A stretch of DNA of 64,000 bases, taken from NCBI GenBank assembly GCA_038002745.1, contig JBBODD010000001.1:620001-684000 (forward strand). Direction: 5' to 3'. The translations under genes and the position numbers were made by a program. Of the stretch, positions 32,582 to 43,008 are shown piece by piece (the stretch's first letter is position 1; every line of letters starts with the position of its first letter). Source of the DNA: Bacillus sp. FSL H8-0547 (GTDB lineage: Bacteria; Bacillota; Bacilli; Bacillales; Bacillaceae). The notes beneath the pieces were generated by a model that had not been told where the DNA came from, searched no databases, and saw nothing but the letters and a program-made list of their open reading frames with translations.

Positions 32582-33658
32582 GCTCATCTTCAAAAACCGC
32601 TCATACATTTCGTGCTGTCTGATCAGCTGCTTCCTTAAATCGAATTTCTCCTCAATGACCGCTCTTGCTGCATGTGTATACTCTGCCCATGCATCACTTG
32701 ACCGCAGAAAGGAAAGCATCCCGTCTGCAAGCTGCTGCACATTTCTTTCCTCAATTAGATACCCCGTCTTCAGATGCGCAATCAGTTCGGGTATTCCTGC
32801 ATGTCTGGTAGAAATGACCGGGAGCCCGATTGCCATTGCCTCTTTAAGAGCATTAGGTATTCCTTCAACGTCACCGTTTGGAGCCACTTCGCTCGGCAGA
32901 CAAAAGAGATGGGCTTTTTTCAACTCTTCCGCAATGTCATACAAGCTCATTTTCCCGGGAAGCGTAACCGCCTCTTCCAGATTCAATTCTCTTATCAGCG
33001 CTTCAAGGTTCAGCCGTTCTTTCCCGCCGCCAATAATTTTTAGCTTTATCTTCGGAAATAGGTCATGGGCTTTTTTAAAAGCACGAATCAGTGTTTCATG
33101 GCCCTTTTTTTGGACTAGCCTTCCGACCGATATCATGACAAATTCGCCGTCCTCAGGCGGAATCCGTTTTTGAAACGGGAACACATCCAAATCGATTCCT
33201 CCGTAAAGCACATTCATCTTACCCTTTGGCACCCCAAGCTTCAGAAGCTCGTTTCCAAGGTATTCGCATACAGGAACAAACAGGCTGCTGTAAGCAACCA
33301 TCGTCCGGTAACGAGAAAAGTTCTTATTATATAACACCTCACTTTGAGAAGATCCGTCTGATCCCCGAATGCTGATAATAAAAGGAAGCTGCTGCTGCAT
33401 GGCAAGCGGAAACACATCCACTGCATGCTTTCCGTGATGTGCATGGATGGCGGCTACTTCCTGTTCCTTGAAAAAAGACGCCAAATCTGAAATTTCATTC
33501 AAATTATAGAAATGGTCCATTGGAAACTCGGTATCTTCCTTTCTCTGAAAAGGCCCGATGACAATTGACCGGTATTTTCCCTGATAGACCATCTGATTGT
33601 AGATAAACCGCTGATTGACCTTCACATCTTCCATAAGATAGTGCGCGATCGTTTCCAT
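32576..33658 (-). CDS. GT4-family glycosyltransferase
   Basis: About 360 residues from the ATG at 33658; a GGAGGAG lies 14 bases upstream, rather far. GT-B fold with 'MISVGRLVQKKGHETLIRAF' (donor domain start) and the EX7E motif 'EGIPNALKEAMAIGLPVIST'. It transfers an activated sugar, by retaining mechanism in this family. Its position next to ytcABC suggests spore-surface polysaccharide. Confidence 0.85.
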   Translation of the reverse strand: METIAHYLMEDVKVNQRFIYNQMVYQGKYRSIVIGPFQRKEDTEFPMDHFYNLNEISDLASFFKEQEVAAIHAHHGKHAVDVFPLAMQQQLPFIISIRGSDGSSQSEVLYNKNFSRYRTMVAYSSLFVPVCEYLGNELLKLGVPKGKMNVLYGGIDLDVFPFQKRIPPEDGEFVMISVGRLVQKKGHETLIRAFKKAHDLFPKIKLKIIGGGKERLNLEALIRELNLEEAVTLPGKMSLYDIAEELKKAHLFCLPSEVAPNGDVEGIPNALKEAMAIGLPVISTRHAGIPELIAHLKTGYLIEERNVQQLADGMLSFLRSSDAWAEYTHAARAVIEEKFDLRKQLIRQHEMYERFLKMSK

Positions 33659-33863
33659 CTGGAACGTTTCACTCCTCCTCTTAAGTGCACAGCTGTGCCT
33701 CTTCACTCATCTTTTATGCTGTCAGCCTATTCATCTATGGACTTTGGTGCATATTGTCCAGAGAAAAAGCACCCATTCACAAGTTTTTATCCTGATTCAG
33801 TAACGTTTTATGCATGTTTCATAATAGGTTATGGGAGAAGGTTTTTAGAAAGGGGTTTCTACT

Positions 33864-35150
33864 ATGAATGTGTGCGTGATTGGTGCAGGCTATGTGGGCC
33901 TGACAACGGCAGCCGTTCTTTCAAGTCTTGGCCACCGGGTATCATGCATCGACCAGGATAAAAAGAAAGTCACCATGCTGCAGGCCGGAAGGATACCCAT
34001 TTATGAACCTGGACTTCAGGATCTGATTGAAGAAAATAAAAACAGGCTCCGTTTTTCTGATGATCTCGCTTCAGGTATAAACCAGGCCGACATAATCGTT
34101 CTGGCAGTCGGAACACCTTCCCTTCCAGATGGCAGCTCAAATTTAAGCTTTCTTTATAAAGCGCTGGCAGATGCTGCTGCAAACATTGCAGCCTATAAAT
34201 TAATCCTCATTAAAAGTACGGTTCCACCGGGAACGAACCGGGCTGTTCTGAACTCACTCAGAGAAAAAGGCTACGGCCCTGATCTTCTTGACATTGTTTC
34301 TAATCCCGAATTTTTAAGAGAAGGATCTGCCCTGAAGGATATGCTTTTCCCCGACAGAATGGTCTATGGACTATTTGAGGAAAATGAGCGGGTCCTGCAG
34401 CTGCTGAAACAGCTGTACGCAGGAATTGATGCTCCTGATGTAGTCACGAACTATGAAGGGGCTGAACTGATCAAATACGCATCCAATGCCTTTCTTGCCG
34501 CAAAAATCAGCTTTATCAATGAGATCTCAAGAGTATGCGAAAAATATGGAGCGGATATTACGCATGTGGCGAGGGGAATCGGCCTTGACAACCGGATTGG
34601 ACCTGCTTTTTTGCAGGCTGGAATCGGCTACGGAGGCTCGTGTTTTCCGAAAGATCTTCAGTCATTAAGCTACACAGCTAAAAGCAGCGGCCTGGAACCG
34701 CTTATTCTTGATGCTGTTCAATCAGTAAATGCAAGCCAGCTGACAATATATATTGAAAAACTGAAATCACTTGTTCCGGCATTCCCGGCTGTGAAGACCG
34801 CAGTTTTAGGTATTGCCTTTAAACCTGAAACAGATGATATCCGCGAATCTCCCGCTGCAGCACTGATTCATGCCCTGAATAAAGCGGGGTGTGAAGTATC
34901 TGCTTATGATCCGAAAGCAGCTCTTCCTGAACACTTGAGCGGCGTGAAACAGACCAGTGATCCGTACGATGCGGTTACAGGAGCAGACATCGTGATTCTT
35001 GCAACGGACTGGCAGGAGATCAAGAATCTTGACTGGCAGCGGGTTAAACAGCTCATGAAAGGCGAGACGCTTCTGGATGCGAGAAATTGCCTTGTGCCGG
35101 AAGTGATACGCGCATCAGGACTTACCTACGAAGGAGTTGGGCGCCTATGA
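33864..35150 (+). CDS. ytcA: UDP-glucose 6-dehydrogenase (YtcA)
   Basis: 428 residues. Rossmann start 'MNVCVIGAGYVGLTTAAVLS', 'STVPPGTN' (about residue 120), catalytic Cys in 'GIGYGGSCFPKDL' (about residue 257) and C-terminal 'FKPETDDIRESPA'. It oxidises UDP-glucose to UDP-glucuronate with NAD. It is first of three overlapping genes matching the ytcABC spore operon of B. subtilis. Confidence 0.92.
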   Translation: MNVCVIGAGYVGLTTAAVLSSLGHRVSCIDQDKKKVTMLQAGRIPIYEPGLQDLIEENKNRLRFSDDLASGINQADIIVLAVGTPSLPDGSSNLSFLYKALADAAANIAAYKLILIKSTVPPGTNRAVLNSLREKGYGPDLLDIVSNPEFLREGSALKDMLFPDRMVYGLFEENERVLQLLKQLYAGIDAPDVVTNYEGAELIKYASNAFLAAKISFINEISRVCEKYGADITHVARGIGLDNRIGPAFLQAGIGYGGSCFPKDLQSLSYTAKSSGLEPLILDAVQSVNASQLTIYIEKLKSLVPAFPAVKTAVLGIAFKPETDDIRESPAAALIHALNKAGCEVSAYDPKAALPEHLSGVKQTSDPYDAVTGADIVILATDWQEIKNLDWQRVKQLMKGETLLDARNCLVPEVIRASGLTYEGVGRL

Positions 35151-36103
35151 ACATTCTTGTAACCGGCTGTGCAGGCTTTATCGGATCTCATTTATGCGAA
35201 AAACTGCTGGAAAATGAGGCAAATACCGTTACCGGCATTGATTGCATGATCGGACCTGTGCCGGAACCTTTAAAACACATAAATCTGCACAACCTTTTAA
35301 CCCATCCCCGGTTTCAGCTCATTAGAAAATCAATCATGGAAATTGACTGCAAAAAGCTAATAGAAAAAGCGGATGTAGTCTATCATCTGGCCGGAATCCC
35401 CGGGGTTCGTTCAAGCTGGGGAAAAGATTTTAATCCTTATGTAGAAAATAATATTCTGGCAACGCAAAAACTGCTGGAAGCGGCAAAAGATACATCACTT
35501 AAAAAATTCATCTACGCCTCTACCTCCTCCATTTACGGATACAAACATGGAAAGGTCTCTGAGGACGCAATGCCTGATCCGCTTTCCCCCTATGGCGTCA
35601 CAAAGCTTGCGGGTGAGCACCTGTGCTCTGTCTACAAAAACAATTTTGGAGTGCCTGCTGTGATTCTCAGGTATTTTACCGTCTACGGTCCGCGGCAAAG
35701 ACCTGATATGGCCTTTCACCGCTTTTTTAAGCAAATCATGACAGATCAGCCGCTTACTCTGTTTGGGGACGGTTCTCAAACGAGGGATTTCACTTATATA
35801 GATGATTGTGTAAAAGGAACGGCTGCTGTGATGCATGCTGATCATACAATTGGCAAGATCTTTAATATCGGGGGAAAAGAAAGGGCATCTGTGATTGACC
35901 TGATCAGAGAGATAGAGCTGATTACAGGCCGGAAAGCAGATATTCATTTCCTTTCTGCGGCAATCGGCGAACCGAAACACACCCATGCAGATATTGCTCT
36001 TGCAAAAAATGTGCTCGGCTATTCCCCGGATGTGCCGCTGAAAGAGGGGCTGCGAAAAGAATATGACTATATGAAACGCATCCTGCATGGGGATCCGCTA
36101 TGA
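35147..36103 (+). CDS. ytcB: NAD-dependent nucleotide-sugar epimerase (YtcB)
   Basis: 318 residues from the ATG at 35147, which overlaps the ytcA stop by 4 bases (ATGA). SDR-extended fold: 'GCAGFIGSHL', 'YASTSSIYG' and catalytic YxxxK in 'SPYGVTKLAGEHL'. It most likely epimerises the UDP-glucuronate made by YtcA to UDP-galacturonate; this substrate is inferred from the neighbour. Confidence 0.9.
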   Translation: MNILVTGCAGFIGSHLCEKLLENEANTVTGIDCMIGPVPEPLKHINLHNLLTHPRFQLIRKSIMEIDCKKLIEKADVVYHLAGIPGVRSSWGKDFNPYVENNILATQKLLEAAKDTSLKKFIYASTSSIYGYKHGKVSEDAMPDPLSPYGVTKLAGEHLCSVYKNNFGVPAVILRYFTVYGPRQRPDMAFHRFFKQIMTDQPLTLFGDGSQTRDFTYIDDCVKGTAAVMHADHTIGKIFNIGGKERASVIDLIREIELITGRKADIHFLSAAIGEPKHTHADIALAKNVLGYSPDVPLKEGLRKEYDYMKRILHGDPL

Positions 36104-37242
36104 AGATTGCCTTTATCTGCACAGAAAAACTGCCGTCACCTGCTGTAAAAGGGGGTGCCATCCAGCTTATGCTCGATGGCATTCTCCCTTATTTCAGCAG
36201 GAATCACGACGTTACGGTCTACTCCATTACAGATCCTCTGCTGCCTGATTCAAATGAACATAACGGAATACAGTATATCCGGTTTCCAAGACCGTCCTTT
36301 CACGAACAAACTGCCAACGATATCGAAGGCAAATTCTTTTCTCATATTCACGTCTTCAATCGGCCGGGCGAACTGTGGCGATACAAACAGGCTTCTCCGA
36401 CAAGCAAGCTGTTTGTCAGCCTTCACAACGACATGTTTTCCACAAGAAAATTGAAGCGGGAGCAGGCGCTTGAGGCATTGAGCATGTGCGACGCCATTAC
36501 GACAGTCAGCGAATATATCAAGAGGACGGTCACTTTCCGCTATCCGGATGCAGAGGCTAAATCACACGTGGTTTATTCAGGCGTTGATTTCTCTTCCTTT
36601 TTGCCAAGGGAATCAGCGGAAGGAGAACAAAAACGAGCTCTTTGGCGCGAGAAATACGGACTGAACGGAAAAAAAGCCATTCTCTTCATTGGCAGGCTGA
36701 GCAGAACGAAAGGTCCTCACCTGCTGATCAGAGCGATGAAGCAAGTGATCCGGGAACACCCCGATTCCGTTCTTGTCATCGTTGGAGGCAAATGGTTCAG
36801 CGAAGACGGAATCAACGACTATGTTCAGTTCCTGTACGATGAAGCAGCCAAATTAGGCGAGCATGTACTGTTTACAAAATACATTCCATCCGAAGACATT
36901 CCAAACATCCTGCTCATGGGTGACCTTCTCGTCTGCAGCTCACAATGGCATGAACCGCTTGCCCGGATTCATTACGAAGCCATGGCAGCAGGCCTTCCGA
37001 TCATTACAACCGACCGCGGAGGCAATGCGGAAGTGATCAATCATCATGTGAACGGCCTCATCATCCAAGAATACGACCAGACAAATGCGTTTGCTGAAGC
37101 TATCTCGCAGCTGCTTGCTGACAGCACCGCCGCCGTTTCTCTAGGGAAAAACGGAAGGCAGTATGCTGAGAAGAACTTTACGTTTCAGCATACTGCGGCA
37201 AAACTTGAAACCATCTATGTGAACGCGCAGAAATTCGGCTGA
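36100..37242 (+). CDS. ytcC: GT4 glycosyltransferase (YtcC)
   Basis: 380 residues, start overlapping ytcB by 4 bases. 'MKIAFICTEKLPSPAVKGGA' at the N-terminus, 'LFIGRLSRTKGPHLLIRAMK' and EX7E in 'EPLARIHYEAMAAGLPIITT'. It is closely similar to CotSA at 39135 throughout, so the two are paralogues. Predicted to use the uronic-acid sugar for spore-surface glycan. Confidence 0.9.
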   Translation: MKIAFICTEKLPSPAVKGGAIQLMLDGILPYFSRNHDVTVYSITDPLLPDSNEHNGIQYIRFPRPSFHEQTANDIEGKFFSHIHVFNRPGELWRYKQASPTSKLFVSLHNDMFSTRKLKREQALEALSMCDAITTVSEYIKRTVTFRYPDAEAKSHVVYSGVDFSSFLPRESAEGEQKRALWREKYGLNGKKAILFIGRLSRTKGPHLLIRAMKQVIREHPDSVLVIVGGKWFSEDGINDYVQFLYDEAAKLGEHVLFTKYIPSEDIPNILLMGDLLVCSSQWHEPLARIHYEAMAAGLPIITTDRGGNAEVINHHVNGLIIQEYDQTNAFAEAISQLLADSTAAVSLGKNGRQYAEKNFTFQHTAAKLETIYVNAQKFG

Positions 37243-37304
37243 GAGCCGTTTTTTTTTTGCATCCATTTTCAACTGCTTTTCCACCAGGACATCAACACAA
37301 CTAA

Positions 37305-37338
37305 GAAAAAAAGCACACCATGATGATGTGCTTTTTTT
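37305..37338. terminator. Bidirectional terminator
   Basis: AAAAAAAGCACA ... TGTGCTTTTTTT between convergent ytcC and the repeat-protein gene. Confidence 0.85.
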
Positions 37339-37351
37339 GAAATCGTTCTTC

Positions 37352-38005
37352 TTACATAAATAACACTCTATTTTTTCTCGTTGAGCTGCGGTGTTTTGAT
37401 TTTCTCTTTGATCTGAACCGTGACTCCTGCTTATCATCAAGCTCGCTGCTGAAATGCTCCTTCTTATTGACCGCGCTGAACATCTCAATTAGACTCATGG
37501 AGGTATTGATTGTGTTCTGAACTTTTTCCATTTGATCTTGTAAAACAGTATCTGACATTGAAATGATGTCTGCTGCTGATTCCAGTGTTTCTTTCTGCAT
37601 AGCTGCTATAGGAACGGCTGCTTCTGCTTCAGGTGTTTCATTCTGCATAGCTGCTATAGGAACGGCTGCTTCTGCTTCAGGTGTTTCTTTCTGCATAGCT
37701 GCTATAGGAACGGCTGTTTCTGCTTCCGGCATTTCTTCCTGAACGGCTGCTGCGGCCAAGTCCGTTTCTGAACGTGCCAAGACGTATGCTTCCTGCGGCT
37801 TTCTCGTCTTTATGGGAAGTTCGATCAGTTCAACGTCTCCCGTTGGCGGCTCTGCTTTGCGGTACTTATTCTGCGAAAGAAACGTTTCCGGATCTTCGAG
37901 CATCGTTTCATACTCTGCAGCACTCCATCCCATCGGCCCGGGAGGAGAAAAAGAGAAGTTTACAAGCTCGACTTTAGGAATCTCCTGAAATTCATTTGTA
38001 CTCAT
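37352..38005 (-). CDS. Acidic repeat-containing probable coat protein
   Basis: 217 residues. The N-terminus 'PKVELVNFSFSPPGPMGWSA' is followed by three tandem 16-residue repeats of the type PEAEAAVPIAAMQKET (DNA unit 48 bases, about 37588-37735), a helical segment, and a strongly basic tail (RFRSKRKSKHRSSTRKN). It lies 14 bases after cotS in the cotSA-cotS operon, where B. subtilis has the spore protein gene ytxO nearby; I cannot confirm homology. Confidence 0.7.
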   Translation of the reverse strand: MSTNEFQEIPKVELVNFSFSPPGPMGWSAAEYETMLEDPETFLSQNKYRKAEPPTGDVELIELPIKTRKPQEAYVLARSETDLAAAAVQEEMPEAETAVPIAAMQKETPEAEAAVPIAAMQNETPEAEAAVPIAAMQKETLESAADIISMSDTVLQDQMEKVQNTINTSMSLIEMFSAVNKKEHFSSELDDKQESRFRSKRKSKHRSSTRKNRVLFM

Positions 38006-38018
38006 TGTATCACCCTCC

Positions 38019-39119
38019 CTACGCCTTTATCTTAGAATAGAATTCTTCAAAGTTAGATAGAAATGCCTGTTTGGACTGTTCAACAGAAACGATGTTCTGC
38101 AGGGCCCAGATATATTTTTCATCCGACCATGAAGTCTTTTGTCCAAGAAAATATTTATGGACAATAGAACAATAGAGATGAGGGAACTTCAAATCGGTCC
38201 ACAGCACTTTGTACTGATCTTTCGTCAAAGGATGAATGCTGTCATAGGTTCTCAAAAGTTCAATGACAAGTTCTGAATCCCAGACTGACATCTTTTTCAT
38301 CATTTTATTTAAGATGACTCTCAGATCTCTTGACGGCAGATCAGATGTAATCGAGTGCAGTTCTTTCATCGAAAGGCCGTCTTCTGTTTCAATGAACCTG
38401 GCAAGCGTAAAATCCTGCTGGCAGAACATTCTTGATTCAATGCATTCAAGCGTCCATTGATCGTACTGGCCTGCATCAAGTTCCTGGAGTGCCTGTTTTC
38501 CCCGCAAAATCATGTCATCGATTGTCTCAATAACCATTTTTGAAAAAGGATCCTGCAGCCATGTCTGTTCTGCATCCGGATCAATTACAGCAGGCGCCGG
38601 CAGATTATTTTCCTGGTCGGATTTAAGAGCAAGCATTTTATTGCCTTCAAGCTCCTGGAGCTTCCATCTGAAAAGCTTATGCCATTTGCCTAGTCTGCTT
38701 CTCTTTTTGCTCATCTCATCCGGCATATATCCTTGTGACGTATGGTGGAACGTTCCAATAAACTCCATAATATTAAGCATCTGCGCTTTATCATAGTAAA
38801 GTACTTCTTTTCCCTGCTGCAGGTCATAAAGGACATAGGCGGATTTTCCGGCGCCAACACAAATGGCACCCGCTCTGGTCCGGTGAATTCGGGCGATCGG
38901 CAGTCCTTTTTCCTGCAGATGTTCATGTGCTTCTGCAATAAGCAGCATTCTTGCAGGCTTCATCACAACGCGTTTTAAAATTTTTACACCCTGGGCGGTT
39001 TCAACCTTCCACGTTGTTCTTCCGCTTTTATTTGTCAGCAGGGTGATCGACTCCACCTCAAACGGGTATAAATTCATAATGTTCATTTGCAGTTCATGCT
39101 GATTGACTTCTGTATCCAA
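38019..39119 (-). CDS. cotS: Spore coat protein CotS (kinase-fold)
   Basis: 366 residues, CotS family with aminoglycoside-phosphotransferase/choline-kinase fold ('RTTWKVETAQGVKILKRVV', 'AYVLYDLQQGKEVLYYD'). The catalytic-loop equivalent reads 'CQQDFTLARFIETEDG' and the metal-binding position 'MKELHSI', so the usual HxDxxxxN and D residues are not all kept; it is probably a pseudokinase or scaffold. It follows cotSA by 15 bases. Confidence 0.87.
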   Translation of the reverse strand: MDTEVNQHELQMNIMNLYPFEVESITLLTNKSGRTTWKVETAQGVKILKRVVMKPARMLLIAEAHEHLQEKGLPIARIHRTRAGAICVGAGKSAYVLYDLQQGKEVLYYDKAQMLNIMEFIGTFHHTSQGYMPDEMSKKRSRLGKWHKLFRWKLQELEGNKMLALKSDQENNLPAPAVIDPDAEQTWLQDPFSKMVIETIDDMILRGKQALQELDAGQYDQWTLECIESRMFCQQDFTLARFIETEDGLSMKELHSITSDLPSRDLRVILNKMMKKMSVWDSELVIELLRTYDSIHPLTKDQYKVLWTDLKFPHLYCSIVHKYFLGQKTSWSDEKYIWALQNIVSVEQSKQAFLSNFEEFYSKIKA

Positions 39120-39134
39120 AATGCTTCCCCCTCT

Positions 39135-40268
39135 CTATCTTCTATTCTCATATACACTGAGCAAATTGCCTGATACATTGCTCCAGCTGAAATCCCGCTC
39201 CACTTTTGAACGGCCGTATTTCCCCATGTCATTCCGCTTGCCCTGACTGTCCAGAAGAGAAATAATGGCTTGTGCGTAAGCATCGGGATTTTCAAAATCC
39301 TTAATAACATTGCCGTTTCTGCCCTCATCGATCACTTCAGGATTTCCTCCCCGGTTGCTCGTAATAATCGGCAAACCACATGCCATTGCTTCATAGTGGA
39401 CACGTGCAAGCGGCTCCTGCCACTGCGAAGAGCAGACAAAAATATCGGACATGGCGTAAAGAGTCGGAATGTTTTTCGGCTGCACAAACTGAATAAACTG
39501 AACATTTTCAGGATACATGGCGCCAAGCGTATACAAATGCCTTACATAGTTATTTACTTCATTATCCCCGAACCATTTTGATCCGATAAAAACCATCACT
39601 GTGTCCGGATGCTTCTTTAAGATTTCAGGCATGGCCTGCAGAAGAATATGAGGGCCTTTTACCTTGCTCAGCCTTCCTACAAACAAAATCACTTTCTGGT
39701 TTTTCAAATTCAGCTCAGAGCGGACTTTTTCTTTCAGCCTGCGCCCTTCAGTCGTCCAGTCCGGAAAATAAGTCTTTAAATCCACTCCGGAGTAAACGGT
39801 TTTCACCTTGCCTTTTGCCTGTGGAAAACGGTCTGTAATCGTTCGTCCGATATAGTCGCTTACCGTCACAATCTGCGACACAGCTGCAATACAAGCTTTT
39901 CCTTCTTCATCAGACATTTTTTCAACAGCGAACATCTCGTTGTGTACGCTTAAGATCCAGCGCGCGTTTGGTGCTGCTGCCTGCAAAACAGGTACCCACG
40001 CCGGCCTGTTGCATAAGTGAATCACATCATACTTCACATTTTTCAAGTGCGCGCCAAGCGAAGATAAATACTCGCCTTCAGCAAATCGGATGTATTGAAC
40101 CCCGTTCCGTGTTTCCTGATCAGGAAGATCCTGATGAGTAATGGAAAGTATAGTCACGTCATGCCTTTGAGCAATAAGAGGAGCAATGGCATCCAGATAA
40201 ATCTGTATCGCTCCCCCTTTTATCGCGGGAACAGGAAGTTTTTCTGTTGCGATTAATGCAATCTTCAT
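39135..40268 (-). CDS. cotSA: Spore coat glycosyltransferase CotSA
   Basis: 377 residues, GT4 with 'LFVGRLSKVKGPHILLQAM' and EX7E 'EPLARVHYEAMACGLPIITS'. It is a paralogue of ytcC (shared N-terminus 'EKLPVPAIKGGAIQ'). First gene of the leftward cotSA-cotS operon, with GGAGGTAACGT-ATG and a sigma-K-like promoter at 40303-40330. Confidence 0.9.
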   Translation of the reverse strand: MKIALIATEKLPVPAIKGGAIQIYLDAIAPLIAQRHDVTILSITHQDLPDQETRNGVQYIRFAEGEYLSSLGAHLKNVKYDVIHLCNRPAWVPVLQAAAPNARWILSVHNEMFAVEKMSDEEGKACIAAVSQIVTVSDYIGRTITDRFPQAKGKVKTVYSGVDLKTYFPDWTTEGRRLKEKVRSELNLKNQKVILFVGRLSKVKGPHILLQAMPEILKKHPDTVMVFIGSKWFGDNEVNNYVRHLYTLGAMYPENVQFIQFVQPKNIPTLYAMSDIFVCSSQWQEPLARVHYEAMACGLPIITSNRGGNPEVIDEGRNGNVIKDFENPDAYAQAIISLLDSQGKRNDMGKYGRSKVERDFSWSNVSGNLLSVYENRR

Positions 40269-40302
40269 ACGTTACCTCCATTCATCTAGTAAGCCCTTAT
40301 CC

Positions 40303-40330
40303 TAAAATACGGAAACACAGGAGGCTGTGT
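40303..40330 (-). promoter_or_regulatory. Sigma-K-like promoter of cotSA
   Basis: Minus strand AC (40330-40329), 17 bases, CGTATTTTA (40311-40303): one mismatch from CATAnnnTA. Confidence 0.4.
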
Positions 40331-40434
40331 GCCTTTCTCTGTGGAACTATTTTAAAAAAGGCGGAATCCCTATTAAGCTGAATCATTTTTAAAAAAGGAC
40401 AGCTCATCAATAAAACGCCGGCATTTACCCCATG

Positions 40435-40462
40435 ACAAAAACCGGCTTTGTTTCATAGTCTA
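40435..40462 (+). promoter_or_regulatory. Sigma-K-like promoter of cotI
   Basis: AC (40435-40436), 17 bases, CATAGTCTA (40454-40462), an exact -10 match, 18 bases before the cotI start. The upstream part of this divergent 211-base gap shows no other element I can name. Confidence 0.6.
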
Positions 40463-40470
40463 TGAAATAA

Positions 40471-41970
<1,500 letters not shown>

Positions 41971-41979
41971 CATGGCAAA

Positions 41980-42005
41980 GGGCGCCGGAAACGGCGCTCT
42001 TTTTT
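41980..42005 (+). terminator. Terminator of cotI
   Basis: GGCGCCG-GAAA-CGGCGCT followed by CTTTTTT. Confidence 0.85.
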
Positions 42006-42010
42006 GCAAT

Positions 42011-42040
42011 AAAAAAAGCGTCCCGGCAGGACACTTTTAT
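42011..42040 (-). terminator. Terminator of cotO
   Basis: Minus strand AAAAGTGTCC-TGCC-GGGACGCTTTTTTT, overlapping the cotO stop. Confidence 0.82.
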
Positions 42041-42456
42041 AAGCCTTTCAGCGTAATAGACTGAATGTCTTCAAGCTTTACTTTTTCACCGTTTATTGTT
42101 GCGCAGTTATCTTTAAAATCTGTTACCTTGCCTATATAGGTCTGCTTATTGGTGGAGATGCTGCAGTTTAGTCCCGATAAGCGTTCCGGCAAATGAAGAA
42201 GCAGCTGCAGTTTTTCCTCGTTTGATAAGTCATTGAAGGAATGCAGGGGCTTTGAGAGTTTTTGCTCTTTTTGAACCGGCGCATCTTTTTTTGCTGCCTC
42301 ATTCGCTGCAGGCTCTGCAGGCACAGGAGCAGCCGCTTCGGCCGGCGGATTTTTTCTCATCACATAGGTTTTCTGCATGGACGTTAGCACTGGCTCAAAT
42401 TCCGGCTGAACAATATACAGCAGCGGGGGATTTTTCACAGATTGATGTTTTTTCAA
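42037..42456 (-). CDS. cotO: Spore coat protein CotO
   Basis: 139 residues (B. subtilis CotO, YjbX, is about 227). Typical features are an N-terminal 'PPLLYIVQPEFEPVLTSMQK', an Ala/Pro-rich linker, then 'LSNEEKLQLLLHLPERLSGL' and a small beta tail 'TYIGKVTDFKDNCATINGEK'. It lies downstream of fabI as in B. subtilis, but separated from it by three extra genes. CotO helps assemble the outer coat in relatives. Confidence 0.83.
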   Translation of the reverse strand: MKKHQSVKNPPLLYIVQPEFEPVLTSMQKTYVMRKNPPAEAAAPVPAEPAANEAAKKDAPVQKEQKLSKPLHSFNDLSNEEKLQLLLHLPERLSGLNCSISTNKQTYIGKVTDFKDNCATINGEKVKLEDIQSITLKGL

Positions 42457-42534
42457 CAGGCTTCCCTCCCGGTTTAAATGCTTTACAAGAAAGTATATGC
42501 GGGGTACCAGGGTTTATGATTATAAAGGGGCTGA

Positions 42535-42984
42535 CTATTCGCTTTGCTTTTGTGCTTCTATCGCTTTTTTCAGATGTTTCAAATGATCGCCGTCTTCTTT
42601 TATCATGATTTTCGCAAAGACAGGCTTGATCAGTTTCATTTTGAACGTCTTTGCAGTGATTTCGCACACAAAGCGGATGACAGTCTGATTTCCCGCCTTG
42701 GTAAATGTGTAGTGATACTCGGTTTCCATTCCGTTCATTTCACTTTTTACGGAAAATTTTGCACTGGGTACGTATTCTGTAAATTCAATAACAGCAGATG
42801 CCTGTCTTCCTCTTATTTCCCGCGTTTCCCTGTACTGTGTTCCTTTTGCAGCAGGCCCGTCTGTCAGCTTTTCAACTTTTATCACGTTTTCCATAAACTG
42901 CAGAGCATTCTCCGGATTTGCTGCGAATGCAAATGCTTCTTCAATTGGGGCTTCAACGGTTACTTCATCATGAAATGCGCTCAT
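42535..42984 (-). CDS. SRPBCC-fold (START/polyketide cyclase-like) protein
   Basis: 149 residues. 'VTVEAPIEEAFAFAANPENA' at the N-terminus, beta strands such as 'TQYRETREIRGRQASAVIEF', and a long C-terminal helix. The fold binds a hydrophobic ligand. No partner is evident; with the next two genes it forms a block between fabI and cotO. Confidence 0.82.
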   Translation of the reverse strand: MSAFHDEVTVEAPIEEAFAFAANPENALQFMENVIKVEKLTDGPAAKGTQYRETREIRGRQASAVIEFTEYVPSAKFSVKSEMNGMETEYHYTFTKAGNQTVIRFVCEITAKTFKMKLIKPVFAKIMIKEDGDHLKHLKKAIEAQKQSE

Positions 42985-43008
42985 TGTTTGTCCTTTCTAT
43001 GCGGGTTT

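Noticed and set aside
33850-33862. Sigma-K promoter directly before ytcA
   Set aside because: CATAATAGG near 33820 lacks the TA at the end and the AC spacing is 15, so I did not call it, although ytcABC expression in sporulation is expected.
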